Positions 33,901 to 47,978 of a stretch of 64,000 nucleotides of DNA are shown in pieces (the stretch's first letter is position 1; each line of letters opens with the position of its first letter). The DNA lies in contig OZ024737.1 in NCBI GenBank assembly GCA_964016875.1, forward strand, positions 33,853,683 through 33,917,682, in the 5' to 3' direction. The notes under the pieces were generated by a model that worked only from the letters and a program-made list of their open reading frames with translations, was not told where the DNA came from and did not search any database. Both the position numbers and the translations under genes were made by a program. This DNA comes from Fallopia convolvulus (Eukaryota > Streptophyta > Magnoliopsida > Caryophyllales > Polygonaceae).

Positions 33901-36900
33901 TGCCTAATGCAGGCGACAGACATGGCTGGGCGCGCCTTCGCCTCGCCTTTTCAAACACTAGGAAAAGGTAATGGTAATACAGCAGAAGTCATGTATGACT
34001 TACCTGAGGCTGTTGATCAGGAAATCAATATGCTGATTCTTTCGTCTTTGGTCAAGTTGATAGTTCAGTAAGAACTGCAACAATATCTGACTGCACCGTT
34101 TACGAATCGGCTCCATTTGACTTGTTATCATCAATTTAGAAACTTCAGAAGCAAGGTCATATATCTCTGGTACCACCGGTACCCGCTTACAGCATACAAT
34201 TGCCTTTAGAAGTGAAAGTACAACATATGACGGATTTCTTTCAAAATCAATAAAAACTTGAAATTTGACCACGGTAAGTAATTGGTCTTTAGAAAGAGCA
34301 ACTTTGTCTCCCTGCAATAGCTCTGTCAGCAATCTCAAACATGTCTCCATCACAGGACTATTAGGATTTGATGAGCTTTGGGCTATGTCCAATAGTGTAA
34401 TTTTTATCTCATCCCCCAGAATTGCTAGTGAAGGCAATGGCAGCTTTATCAAATGAGAAAGGCATTGTAGAGCAGCTGACAAAATTTCTTCATATTTGGA
34501 CTTCAAACAAGTGGCCAGCAGTTTAACAAAAGGATCCAACATTGAGAGAACATCACTATCCTTCGTGTCCAACTTATTGTTTCTTAGACGCCTGTAAAAC
34601 AATTGAAGAGCAAACACAGTAATAAGGTGCCATCCCTGCGGATCAACATCAGCATAAGATATTCTTGTCCTTTTCTGGCTTCTCGGATGGTGCGTTTGTT
34701 CACTTGAGGTAGCTGATGAACTTCCACATAAAGGATTTTCTTGAGCAACTCCCTTATCAATGAGGTCAAATATATAGACAAATAAATCCGTCTGATCAAC
34801 AGACAGATTCCCCTCAATGCCTTCAGCCAAGTACTTCAGCATTTTATTCAACTTAGTTTTTGTCTTTGGTGACACATGCTTTTGCTGATAATCCATCACC
34901 GGGTCAAGCAGCTTTAAAGCTTTATTCTTATTCTTAAAATTTACATTCTGTGCAACTAATTTGAGGGTTTCATATGACAACTGTGTTCTACTCTCCTTTC
35001 GTTTAGAAGCAATCTTCTCAACCTTTTTTTGTTCGGCCACATCCCCAAGAATATCCCTCTTTATAACATTGAGGACATCATCTAGACAACAATCAAGTTC
35101 TCCACCTGCAGCATGGTGAAGTCCTTTCACAGTAACAAAGTAGAGAGTATAGCCCAATACATGAAGCTCAAACCCTCTCTTCAGTGTTGCTCTCAAACAT
35201 CTGATTACCTCAGGAAGGTAATCGGCTCCAAGTACCTCCAAACATTTAGCCAAAGCCTTTCTTGCATCATCACGGACACTTTCTACCCTGTGTTTTAAGA
35301 AGTTCACAATGCGGTGAATAATGCTTGGAAGGTGTGATTGCATAACGTCTGGGGGGAGTAATTTTAGAACTTTTAGTGCAGCAAGGCTGACATCTATATC
35401 AATCTTATCTGAATCGGAAAGGAGCAACTTTTGCAGCTTTGGGAACACCATCTGCAGAAGACAAGACTGCAATTGAGCCTTTGTGACAGAGCTTGCACTT
35501 TTGGTTTGGACAGCCAACTCGTTCTCCATGCCATCATGATCAAGAAGATCATTTGCATCATCAGTTGCAGAATCCAGAAAGTGAAATTCATCAAGGATGG
35601 ATATAATTAGACGTAACAAGACCTTCCGTTTCTCTGGTCTTCTAGTCAAATCCTGAAAACACCTCCTCACCAATGCATAGTATGATTTCCATTCCATTTG
35701 TCCCGATAAAGAAGCAAGGGTATCCGAGCATGTCTTTAGATGCCCATCCTTTTCCTTAAAGTCAAACAGCATGCTCATAAAGAGAGGGAGGAATAATTTT
35801 TCTGTAATGTCCTGAAAAGTGATAGCATAAATTGAGTCAGTGGATAAACATATATATATACACACAATTTTGATCCAAAAGTAAGTAGGGAAGAAGAGTA
35901 CCCTAGATAGTTTCCCTGTCCTGACGACATCTCTAAAACGCATTAATGCTCTTGCTCTCCGATGCCTCTGCAAGAGTAGAACAACTGTCATGAAACATGT
36001 ATTCTTGTTTGCATCCTTGCAAGAAGTTCATTAGATAAATTTTGTACTTTATAGATGTAGATAAAACAACTTGATGCTGAGTATACCTGTAAGTGAGTGA
36101 TATTGTTAAAAAAATCTACTTCAGCATCATCACTGCAGAGAGCCTTCAATGTTTTAAGTTTGGGGTACTCTGGAAGCCTTAAGATCATCTCGCGCAGCAA
36201 ATCAATCCATTCCTAAAGGATATTCAATTCACAAGTGAAATATAACAAACTCCCTTTAATAGGACCATGATGTGTACAATCACTAAACATGTATACACGT
36301 ATAGAAATATCAAACTTTTGAGTTGTGACATATAAAGAATACCTTTTGAATGGACAACCCTCCAGTAAATGCATCCCCCATATACTTCAAAAGGACTTTG
36401 TCAACGACACGTCGAATGCTAGTCACATTCCAGCAGCTACCATCAACTTCCATCTTTTCCCCAGAAATTTCGCTCCCTGCTATCTCTTGTGCAACCACCG
36501 AAGCAGAGAAATCAACAAACGCAAGCAAAGATCTATAAGCACTATGTCTCAACAATAGTTCTTCTGATGTCATGTGATGGATGCAATGTGACAAAATCAC
36601 TATAGCATGCTCCACAGAAACGTCATGGAAAACATTTTTACTAATTTTCTTGTCATAAGCTTCGATGATTACATCAAAGTCGAGCTCAGCCACTTCCATT
36701 GCAGAAGTTGCATTCAATTTAGAAACAAGATCAGCCTGCAGTTAATGACAAAAATCAATATTGAGTTGACAAATTATCACACAAATGAACAATATCCAAG
36801 CAGTCACAAAAGCATTTTCCGAACAATTACCGTGAAACACAAGGATGTATCTTTCTTAGCAAGGGCTACAAGAAGATCACATACAGACAATCGCAAATCC

Positions 36901-39900
36901 AGCTTTGCAACAACCAGAAGTGGAGCTAAGCTCCCCAAGATCTTGGTTGTAGTATCACACTCTAAGACAGGGACAACTTCTCTCAGAATACGCAAAGCCT
37001 CCATGGATGCATCTGCAGATGGACACACAAACTCAATGACAGAATCCATACACTTATAGAAAGAAATCAACACATATAAACAGGTCAAGATCTAACCGGA
37101 GTTTTGAGTTACGCTGCGAATGAGCGGAAGTAAGATATCTACAAATTTCTTTGCTGTTATAGGTTCCTTTACAAATTTTGTAATCAATTTCAGAATCCTC
37201 AGTACTACTTCACTGGGACGCTTGACAAATGCCCTGCAAAAAAGATAATTGTTCAAGTCATTGAATTACATAAATGAGCAACTTGATATAGCATATTAGT
37301 TTATATTCAATTTATCACATCCTGAATTGAATCTTATTTTAGGAAGACAGTCAATTTCACATATTCAACCCCCCCCCCCCCCCCCTGTTTTGAAGAAACC
37401 CCAGGCTACATATTTGGGTCAAACATTGTCCACACTTTTACAGCTATTAGCCATTGCCAATTCTTTCTAATACACACCCCTCGCCAAGAATGTGCAGCAT
37501 TTAAAAATATTTCTATAAGCCGCACTATGAAAACACACCTCTTCTTCTCACGCTTAAGATGAAAGAGGGAATGCAAGTTGTTGATGAGCACCTCAAGATT
37601 CAGAAGCAATACATCCCTGATATCACTGTTTTCATTCTCAACAACAGCATCAAGATGGAGTAAATTTTCTATAAATTTTAGAACACATGATATTACAGCT
37701 TCAGATGCTGAGGGGACAGGCAGAATTGAGAATATATCGGGAACAAGGTTCCTTTCTCTACATAACAGTGATACAAGATTCTGACTTCGACTCATTGCAA
37801 GGAAACAAGCGAACAGTGAGCTAGGCTTCTCACTGCTAGAACCCTCCTGCTTGAAGCCATCTATTAAGGGCTTAACCGATTCAAAGAATATGCCCCAAAA
37901 TTCAGAGCCAAAATTATGATCCTCATACTTGCTAATGACATTAGAAATGATCTTCAGGCATAGAGACCTCAAATCCTTCAAGTGTTTCACAGAGGCCTGC
38001 ACAGATTACCCAACAAATATATATGTCAGCAAACTTCTATTAAGTAAAATGATTAGGCCCTACTCTCTATTAGTATTATATTCTTTTGCAAGGGCCTGTT
38101 CATGAAAATTAATGAGATCTACAACCACAAACAAGGTTGAACTACTCATGATTATTTTTGACATTTATATCAAAAAACATACAGCATGTTTGATAAGCAG
38201 CTTTTTTCCTGTAGACAAGAAAATTAAAAAGTAAACGAGACAAATAAATCCTATTTTATACAGATGATTGTAATGGAAACAGAAATAAAACTAATCAAGT
38301 TCATAAGGCTCACCATTTCATCATCCTTCTCAACGGCACATGTATCGACCGTGGAATGATTCCCCAAGGGAGTATATCCGTCGTTCCTCGCACGGAGAAG
38401 ACCAATGTAACAACCGTGGAGTATCCGCACCACACACCCTGCTAACATATTAAGAAATGGCCTGACTCGAAATTCATCAAACACTCCAAATATATCTTCC
38501 ACCACATGCAAAAATCCTTGTTTCTTTTTCCAAGAAAGCGCCATGGTTTTCTCCAAGGTGAAGAACTTAAAGAACTCGATTGACTGAAAGTCATCCATTG
38601 TGATATCAAGAGTACCCCAAAACCACTTCATAGTGGCATCACTACCTTCTTCCATCATTTGTAATGGTTTCATCAGCATTGTATAGAACAAGGGAAGCTC
38701 ACTGACATCAAGTAGAGAAATGTATCCAAGAATTGCTCTTCGCCCACTCATACTTGTATGCTGCAAGTTGTGTTACAAGTACAAGAGGAAGACCAAACAG
38801 TAAGGCCAAAACAAAACAGATTATTTGAGCGAACAACATGAAGATGAGAACAATAGAAATCAGATTGTTTAGGAGATGAGATTTGAACACACCTTTCGAG
38901 AGGCCAGAGTCTTTAGGTTCCTAACTTTTGGCATGAGCAGTCGTATAACATAAGGCAGGAGCTTCCTTCTATGTTCATCCTCAATTAGATCAGATTCATT
39001 GGATAAACTCCACGTTGCCAACTCTTCTCGCAATGTTTTGGACGAAATTAAGTTCTTTAAATGCTTACTGTATGGAAGTAAGAAATTATCTTTCCAATTC
39101 AACAAGCAATCAAGAACCTTCATTTGTACTACAGTATCAACTTCATCAAGAAACCTAAACATTCCATACACAGACAGTCAGAAAAGAACATGCAAATAAA
39201 CTTCTAAAAATTCCATCCGAATCTAATAAAAGATGGAAAGAAATACATAAGCAATTCTGGGACAATTGCAAATTTTCATCATACCTATTCACCAGGATTT
39301 CCTTCAGAAATTGACTTTGATAGAAAGATCTAGGATTCCTTAGTACTTGCAACAGACTCAACCACTCAATGAGAACAACCTTCCAATCCTTCACTTTACA
39401 AACACGTGAATTAAACAACCCCACACTGCAAATACTAGAAAACAAAAAATATGTATCAGGGTCTTAATATAACTCCATTACATAAATAAAACAACTGTCA
39501 AGTAAACCAAGGTGGTAAGAATCAATTACCCCTGAGGGCTATCTTGTTCATAACCCAAAAATTTCAAAAATAATGGTACAATCTGACGAGAACGAGCCTC
39601 AACCACTATTGGAGTTTTTTGTAGAGCTTGAAGCAGAAAGGGTAATATTGATGGACAAGATTTGCGATCATGCTTGGTATTAACGTATGAACGAAATAGT
39701 TCTGCTATATCTGAACAAGAAACAATCAAAGGAACAGTCAGTCAGCCACCAAGATCAGCAACAAGGCAAATCTGATTTCTCACATAAAATATGTAAATAT
39801 TTACAGCAAAGCATATAGTATTTAAATTCGACAAAAGAAATAATATTGAAAGTCAAGCATATACCCTGAGTCTCAGCAGATGAATCACCCACGTCAATGT

Positions 39901-42900
39901 CCTCATGAGAGGTTCCAGAAAACTCGTTGAGAAACTTATTAAATATAAGAACAAAGCTGTCCCAAACTGATTGGTAATACTTCTCTAGCAAAACTCCTAA
40001 GCAATCTATTGCTGACATGGATAGATCTCTAAACTGATTATGGAAAAGTCCTACAATGCCTCTCAAAACCACAGGTATATAATCTTTAGACACCCTGCCA
40101 CCAGAAAGTTCAGTTTGTATCCTGGAAACAGAAAGAGTAAGCTTTCTGCTTGTTGAAACTGAGACAGGAGTTTCTTCAATTGAAAGCAACAACTGAAGGA
40201 CCTGATTCACACAATAAATCCTTCAGTCAATCAATAAGGAGATAAAGGAACTACATGTAGCAATTTGTAGAAGATAGAACGCAATAATTATGAGATGAAG
40301 ACAATAATAAAGGAGGTAAAATCTGAAGGACATAACATACATTGGAATAGATTCCACTTTGGTCCCTAATCTCTGTACCACTATGTGAGTCTCGCTGTTG
40401 TGGTATTGATCGTTCATCACCAAGAGGCACATAGTGACACAGCACTCTAAGTGTTGATACCCGAACTCTTTTGTCTGCATCTAACAAGTTGTCTGCAAAT
40501 ACAATAAGTGCGTCCCTAAGCTTTGCTGATTCAAGCTCTGGATGCTTTCTCCTACAAGTGGCATTTGATTCAAATGTTAGCCTGAATAACGAGCATCACA
40601 TCAACAAAAGCTTTATTTTGAAAATAAATCAGCCTAAACAACTGATAGTATAAAGATATTTTTAAAAAAAAAGGAATGAATTGCAAAATTTTCACAGCAT
40701 ACCCATTGGTCAGATCTAAAAAGTCAGCCACAGCACACAATACAAGTGGTGAGGATTTGTGTATCTCCCTCTTTGCAAGACCCAGAATTTTGCTAGTGTG
40801 TGCTGACGTATTTTCATCACTTGCATTCAATTTGTGAAGGCTACTTAAAGAAGCACCTATTAGGCATTGCCAACTCTGTTGAGAAATATCTGCCATATAA
40901 AGTATAAACAAACATCAGTTCCCATCAAAATATCACAAAACATCGTCAATACAATTATACAAGGGAAGACTCGTGGACTAATAATAACTCGTGAAATTGT
41001 TGTGATAACATGGGACTTTTACCAGGGGAAACCTCTATACCATTTTTTTAATATTACTTCTTAGTGGGAAGTGCCAGTCTCTGAAGGTCATAAACCCATT
41101 ATACACAACTCAAAACATAAGTTTTTTAGAATAGCAGAGTCTATTTAAATCTATAATAATGAACTAATAACTAATTAGGCAATGCTATGTGCTTGGAAAC
41201 ATACGTCAGTGTTTGCATTCCATAAATTAGGCAATGAATGAGTGAGAAGGAAAACTCAGAACTGACATGTAAAAAGCACAGTTAATTCCGAGTTCACAAT
41301 GTATGCACTGACAGAAAAAGATTGAAATAATTAAACGTTCAACACAATTCAAAATTTACCATTTTTTGGAAACAAATGCCTAATGCATATTAGAAAACAT
41401 ACACAGACCGCAGAGAACACAAAGAAAAAAGTGCTTAGAAACATATGTCACCATCTTCATCTATATGTATACCTGACGTAGCCATTAAAAGTTGATCAAT
41501 AACATCTACCAAGTCCATCAACAAAGAAGCATCCTCTTGAGCATTCACAAATGAAGGATAGCAGCGGATGATTCCCCAAATCAAAGGTAATTTTGTCTCA
41601 TCAAGTTGAGCATTAGATAAATCACCATTTCCTAACACCACCTTTAAATTATTTATCCAACACCTGATTTCTCCCTGGAAAAAATGAGAAATCTCTAGAA
41701 CCACCTTTTTATCTATGCCTTGCAGAAGAATACAGCCTTCTGCTTGGAGTTGCAACCTCTCACAAAAAGTCAAAATCAGATACACAATTTCAAACTCTGA
41801 AGTCTTCATTAAATTTCGACATGCGCTGCAATAAACAAGACTAACTATGTCAAACAAGGTAAAAGTATATGGGATAAGGACGTTCTTTAGGTACTAAACT
41901 AAAGTTACAAAGCGACGTACAACATTACCTCAAGATATTGTTTCGAAATGCAAAAAGTACGTCAGGATCTTTGTGAACCAACTCTTTTAGAAATGATAAC
42001 AAACTGCAATGAAGTATACATGAAAATTAGTTGACCGGTACAAATACAATAGTTGCAAGTAACAAATACACAATAGTAAATTAAAAACATATGGACACGG
42101 CCCAAGGCACATGGTGCAATGGAAAAGGACAAGCCTTACTTGACCACTTGAACAAGTGGTCACAAGTTCCATTCAAATCCCTAGATTGTATATCCCAATA
42201 TTTACCTCCCTGCAGTTATGGGGTGCCCTGTGATGTAGTACGGCCCTAAAAAATAAATGGCCATATAAAGCCAAAATATTCAAATAACTGATAAGCACAA
42301 AATCAAAGGAAACCTTGGAGTCCTCAGTTCAAATGCAGGATTCCATTGTGCAACAACAACAGAGATGGTTGACACATCATGCAAAGTGTGCAGCCCATCA
42401 AGAATGCATGACATCAATTGCAAAATCTGGCTGACAGCTCCAGACAACTGATCTTCCTTCAATTCGCCTTTTGGTGATCTAATAAATGTTGCTATCAGGG
42501 AATTAACAAGTGCTAGCAAAGTTTTGTAATCTGCATGATACACAGAAAGATTACCATTGAAATCTATAAATCATAGAACGTCAATATAAGAAAAAAATAC
42601 AAAAGATGGATGGTTATAGCTGTTCAAGAAAAACTCACCAAAAACTTTCCTCCCATTCTCAAAGGAAACAGTTGATATAAGCACAGACAGAAGACAAGTT
42701 ATGTATGCAAATCTCTGATTGGTTAGACAGTTGGTGATTCCACAATATAAGGAATTCCACACCAGCTTCAAATCCTCGGGATTCATATCCATGCATAACC
42801 TCTGAAATGTAGAAATTATGACTTCTGCAACGGTGTTTGGTCCTGCATACCAAGTTTGTTATATGAAAATGGGTAATATATGATATATTTTATTAAAGAT

Positions 42901-44601
42901 AACAAAAAGACAAATGAGCTTGCCTTCATTGAACTTCTCTCCCAAGATAAATAAAGAGCCATCAGTTAGCATTTGCAGCACTTTTTCCGCTTTTGAGTGG
43001 AATTTGGATGTTGTTCCTCGCATTATATGCCACAATATTGCAGTAACTCCATATTTTCTTCGCTTTGATGGCTGTCTAGCAACTTCAGATATAACCTTCT
43101 TGATGCCTGATCCAGATACAACACAAATGTTTATGCATGCTAATAGGCATATAAATTTTAGGAGGATTGAACTTCAAAAGGTTTTTTGCCTTATTTATTA
43201 GATTTAGAAAAAAAAACCACTTCCATGTTACCTTTTCTAAGTTGCTCACTAGGAGCATTTCTTAACAAGAATGACACAGCTTCTGCCATAAACTCTTGAA
43301 CAAAATCCTTTTGATAGTATCTTAACCTCCTTGTATACCTTCACAAAGAATCAAAGCTCGTAAAGGATGAATGCATAATTCAGCGTTTCCTACTGTCATA
43401 TGCAAGCAAGGTATCATCTGCAGAACTTAAATATACGTATACCACATAAAATAAAACATTAATGAAAAAACATCTTATTACCTGAGAACCTGATCAATAT
43501 CTTGAGTTAGATATTTCTGTAAATACATTATAATATGTGACCAGGATGTAAAGATCTGCATGACAAAAGGGAAGAGAAAACATACAATTTGTTGGTATGG
43601 CTGCTCAAGAGAACAAACAAAAATATTGTAAAGCATGTGGCTTATACCTGCTCAATAGTTTCTGGTTCTTTATCAGCAGCATTATTAAGAAGATCCAGAT
43701 AAGAACCCATAATTCTTGGTAAGAAACTGCCAAATTTGAGGTCAGGCTGGTAAACAAACAGCTAAAGAACCATGACATACAAATTGGTCACTAAAGAAGG
43801 CTGAAGTAAAGAACTAGATACTTAAATTAAAACAAAGCTTTGCACAGACAAGAATATTATGACTTCAACATTACATCAAAGAACAAGAAAAAAAAAGGTG
43901 TCCAGCGGATTCTTGTTTATTTTGACAAAGGAACTTACGGGATGAAGTCTTCCAAAAGATCTCTGGCTAGCTCAGCGACCAATCTGTACAACTCGATAGC
44001 ACAGCATAAGTCATGTCAGAATGAGTTAGAGATAAACCCAAACAAATACACCGGGTATATTCAACCGGCAGCGTACTAACCTTAGTAATGGCTCCAACGA
44101 TAACCTAGCTTCCATATGGAGCGTTGAAAGCAGCTTTGAAATAATCAATTCTTTGTGTACCAGCACCAAAGGCAAGGTCTGTGTGAGTGGCACCATCTCG
44201 TCGTAAAGGGAAATAAAGTCTTCTGCCGTGTTTAATTCCTGAATTCAGAAGCCGCTAACTAGTTACAAACTACATACAAAGAGTATGCCAAAACCAATCT
44301 TTTACATGAACAGAATTTTCTTACCCTCCAGTAGAAGAGGCAGTCCAGGAAAAAAGTAGAATTTGATGGCTCAGTCTTCACGTGGCTAAGGCTGTGGAAC
44401 ACATCGATTTCGGTTTCTGCAATTCTATCCCGAAACGTTTTGAACTACAAAACAACAACAAAAACACCCATTATAATCCAGCAGGGCGCTTGAGAATACA
44501 GACATTGATTCCAGTTAAAAACTTACCACGAAGCGGCGGTTGCGGCGGCCAGGATTCCAGTTCAAGGACTTGACAGCCACGGATTCCTTTGCTGTAGCCA
44601 T
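30994..44601 (-). CDS. UTP20: UTP20-like small-subunit processome component (HEAT/ARM repeat)
   Basis: About 31 minus-strand exons give roughly 2700 residues, the usual size for UTP20. Coding starts at the ATG 44601-44599 (MATAKESVAVKSLNWNPG; exons 44601-44527, 44444-44325, 44238-44081, 43983-43939) and ends at TAA 30996-30994. The largest exon, about 35811-34004, encodes the DRIM/UTP20 region (LFLPLFMSMLFDFKEKDGH ... HLPSIIHRIVNFLKHRVESV). Other exons lie at about 42562-42313, 41826-41473, 40202-39865, 38760-38313, 37996-37541, 36735-36342, 33180-32901, 32733-32481 and 32178-31669. The C-terminus is very basic (AKRKLRAAYKHKVNKKRKIM), fitting nucleolar RNA/protein binding. The protein is a nucleolar factor for U3 snoRNP-dependent 18S rRNA processing. 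The exon before 33181 is separated by a MITE-bearing intron. Family call by recalled similarity; several exon borders are approximate. Confidence 0.85.
33230..33960. mobile_element. hAT-type MITE in a UTP20 intron
   Basis: Termini CAGTGTTTAAAAAGGCG and, from the right on the other strand, TAGTGTTTGAAAAGGCG; perfect 8-bp target duplication GGAAAAGG (33222-33229 and 33961-33968). GC-rich GGCGAGGCG/CGCCTAGGCG arms surround an AT-rich core of about 500 bp. It sits in the intron between the exons ending at 34004 and starting at 33180. Confidence 0.88.
42085..42245. mobile_element. SINE-like fragment in a UTP20 intron
   Basis: The plus strand shows GCACATGGTGCAATGG followed, at tRNA-gene distance, by GTTCCATTCAAATCCC and then ATGGGGTGCCCTGTGATG. 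These resemble tRNA-derived A and B boxes with a SINE body. The order is right, but similarity is only moderate. Confidence 0.35.
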
Positions 44602-45239
44602 GGCGGCGGTAGAAGAAGTGAACTAGACTACTTGTTAAGGAGAGATATTAGGGTTTAGTTCTGAAATCATCAAATTATGAAATTGTGTGATACAGTAGAG
44701 TCCATGGGATTGGAGGCCTAGCTGCGCACGAACGGAGAAGACGAAAGGAGGCAGAAACCCTTTTCAATAGCCAAGTATCTATACACTTGAAAATTTCTAT
44801 ATAAATCGATTTACGTTATCAATTAATTTTATTTTTTTTATCTCTCGGTTCAATTAACCGGGTCAAAAAAAAACAATAAGTAACTCAAATTATTATAACT
44901 TTTCTTAATTTAATTACATTTTAAATATTTTTCTACCAAAAAATACATTTTAAATATTTCACGATGAAAAAAAATATGATTATGAATCATGTACGGTATA
45001 AAAGTTGTGTTTAATATACGAAGGTTTTATTTAGTGTCCACTCTATAAATTGAGTTGCAGGCCTACGCGGTGCATTTTACGATCGTAGATGTAATAAATT
45101 CAAAAAAAGTACATTTATTGTCAACGTCCTTCCTAGCAATAATTATTGCTCATGTTATTAACACTTTGCACATTAAAATCGATCTCAAACCCTCCAACAC
45201 TCTCTTCTCTTGTCTTCTGTTCTTTTATTCTCTCCCCAA
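44602..45239 (-). promoter_or_regulatory. UTP20 upstream region
   Basis: No gene is supported. The stretch from 44602 to about 44770 is the likely 5' UTR and core promoter of UTP20. Beyond it the DNA becomes AT-rich and merges into the MULE region. Confidence 0.4.
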
Positions 45240-45591
45240 AAACACTCAAAAACAATGTCTAATGAGGATTTCATTTATAACTACAATTTGACGAAAAACT
45301 CGCTTAGAATAGATCACAATGAGATAATTTATTTCTTATCAAAGTTGATATACCCTCGTTTTAGTTTTGTATTTTAACTTAGAATGTCTAGTTGATATAC
45401 CCTCGTTTTTCATTTTGGGATTGTTCGAATTAATATGGTAAAACTATACACGGCCGTTACGGCCACTGCACCATCAGTCCTTACTGTTGTGTGCGTTATG
45501 ACCATAACGACCAAAGCCATTTTGGTCGTAACTGCCGTCTGTAGTTTTGCCTTAACGACCATTATTTACAGCATGCTTCTCAACATTATAG

Positions 45592-47189
45592 GTGAAAAAT
45601 GAGGTATACATTGGGCTAAATGATCCTCAAATAAATGATGAGAGTACATATCAAAATGTGTCGGACACATCAACCATTTTTGGATTTCCAAATTACGTCC
45701 AAAGTACATGGTTGTCGGATTCCCAACTCATGCACCATTGCCGTCGGGGCAATATTTTCATACACCGGGCATAATATAGTCTGCACCGACCATGTTTGGA
45801 TTCCTGGGTTTTATACCAGTACAACCGTGGCAAGTACAATCTACTCCAGTCATGTTCGGATTTCCACCTCATGCACTAGGGCCGACAGAGCTAGTACAAT
45901 CTACACCGGCCATGTTTATTTTCCACCTCTGAGTAGTCATCCGTAGTTTGCAAATCACACAAATGAGGTACTAGAGGAGGTGTAAGAAGATTATTTGCAT
46001 TTGTTTACCACCGATACAACATTTGATTCCCAAGAGGAGGTTATCTTTTGGGTTAAACAAGTCGGTATCCAAAATAACATGTGTATAATAACAGGTCGGG
46101 ATAAAAAGTCAAATATGAATCATTTTGGAAAGACATGGCTACTTTGTGAGATAGAGGGCAAACACACCTCGTCAAAAAGTGAAAATAAGCTAAGTCAATT
46201 CGCAAAAGGTGGCAAAATAAGAAATGTGGATGTCGTTTTAGATTGAAGTGTTAAGAGAAGTCCGGAGGAGCATGTAAGATTGTTGTTGTTTATGATATTC
46301 ACAACCATAAGACTGGATCCAGTTTGTATGGCCTCCCACTGGCCGGAAAACTCACACCAAAGAAGAAAAATGTGTTGAAGATGAACAAACCAAGTTGCAT
46401 GTGCATCGTTGAACTACACCAGCAAGAGGCAAGTGTACAATGAACTGTATAGTGTACGAGATGAACTAATGGAAGGTAGAACAACGGTCCAAGAATTCTT
46501 TCATAAAGCTAGGGAGAATAAGTATTTTGTGAGACACTTGGAAGATGAGAAGACGAAAAGGATTACGAATTTGTTCTTTACTAGCCCTGATTCGATATCA
46601 CTCCTCCAGGCATTTCCATATGTTTTACAGTTGGACTCCAGTCACTCCACATACAACACAAACAAATAAGTAATGTGAAAATTCGACAATTTACTATTTA
46701 CTTTTTAAGCCAAAGGTTTAACAAGTGCATTTCATGCAGGTACAACCTGCCTTTTTTGGAAATTGTCGGCTTCACATCCACATGGAAGAACTATGATGTG
46801 GCGGGTGCATTCTTGGCCAACGAACGGGAAGAAGACTACACTTGGGTTGCACAACAACTTCTAGAGCTTTGTAAAGTGTGTAGAGGACGCCCACTTGTAT
46901 GGTGACAGATAGAGAGGAGGCTTTAATAAATGCATTGGATGCCTTATTTCCAAGTTTGAAACACCTCCTCTATAGGTTTCACATTCTAAAGAACATCAAA
47001 GAAAGGGCAAAGAACATCACCAAGAATGCCACAATTGCAACATCCTTCACCCATGATTACCGAGCATTGTTTAGGGTATCAAGTGTGGAGCGTTACAATA
47101 GAGAGTTGGCTAGAATTGATGCAGATGGGCAGCCCAGAAAAATCTCGTTCGATATGTCAGAAGCGAGTGGCTTGAGCCGTATAAGATAA
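45592..47189 (+). pseudogene. MULE transposase, frameshifted
   Basis: Translated pieces in order: KNEVYIGLNDPQINDES (45592), a degenerate repeat with VQSTPVMFGFP (about 45780-45930), FDSQEEVIFWVKQVG (46020), SKRQVYNELYSVRDELMEG (46415), then the MULE catalytic domain: VLQLDSSHSTYNTNK (first Asp), LEIVGFTSTWKNYDVAG, REEDYTWVAQQLLEL, VTDREEALINALDALFP (second Asp), HLLYRFHILKNIKERAKN. Compared with the usual LLCRWHI, Cys is Tyr here. Stops occur at 46240 and 46667 and a frameshift at about 46897. The late Glu region is not recognisable. The enzyme cannot be functional as written. Confidence 0.75.
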
Positions 47190-47668
47190 GAATTGTGTCA
47201 TCTTGGACACATACGGTTTTAAACTTTCAATGTAGCGCAACAAAAAGGTAGGTAAATTTCAAATGTAATTTATAGGTGTTTCTGTTGACACTAGCCGTAA
47301 CGGCTAGTGATAGTATGGCCGTAACGGCCACTGTACCAATGATCGTAATAGTCGGTGACAGTATGGGCGTCATGACTAGTTTCAATAGAAAACAGTTTTG
47401 TTAATTTGTGTTGATTATTTACCTTTTGTTGTAGGGTGGAAGGACAACACTCAATATTCAAAGACTGGTTGACTACATGACACGTGAGATTGGAAATTGC
47501 ATTTGATCAATATCAATCCAGTCTCCATCTCCCGTATGTGGCCACCATGTAAGTTGTGTATGTCGGAACTGGTACTTCAGAGGTCCTAGAAGACGTACCT
47601 GTAATAAATTAACGTACATAAGATATTTTAATTTCAAATTCAAACATAATTATCACACGTAATTATCA

Positions 47669-47978
47669 TATATTATAAATAATTGACTTACTGTACCATC
47701 ATATATGTGGTGGGCTACATGCTCCTCGAAGCCCGACAACAACTCCGAGATCTATGGGCCTCCTGGTGCAAGATGGGTGAGCAATGGCTCGATCCTACCT
47801 TGACCGAGTCGGGTTTGTCTTCATATATTATAAATAATTGACTTACTGTACCATCATATATGTGGTGGGCTACATGCTCCTCGAAGCCCAACAACAACTC
47901 CGAGATCTACGGGCCTCCTGGTGCAAGATGGGTGAGCAATGGCTCGATCCTACCTTGACCGAGTCGGGTTTGTCTTCT
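47669..47978 (+). repeat. Tandem duplication, 2 x 155 bp
   Basis: The block TTGACTTACTGTACCATC through GACCGAGTCGGGTTTGTCTTC (47684-47822) repeats 155 bases downstream with three or so differences. It lies in the MULE downstream region. Confidence 0.85.
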
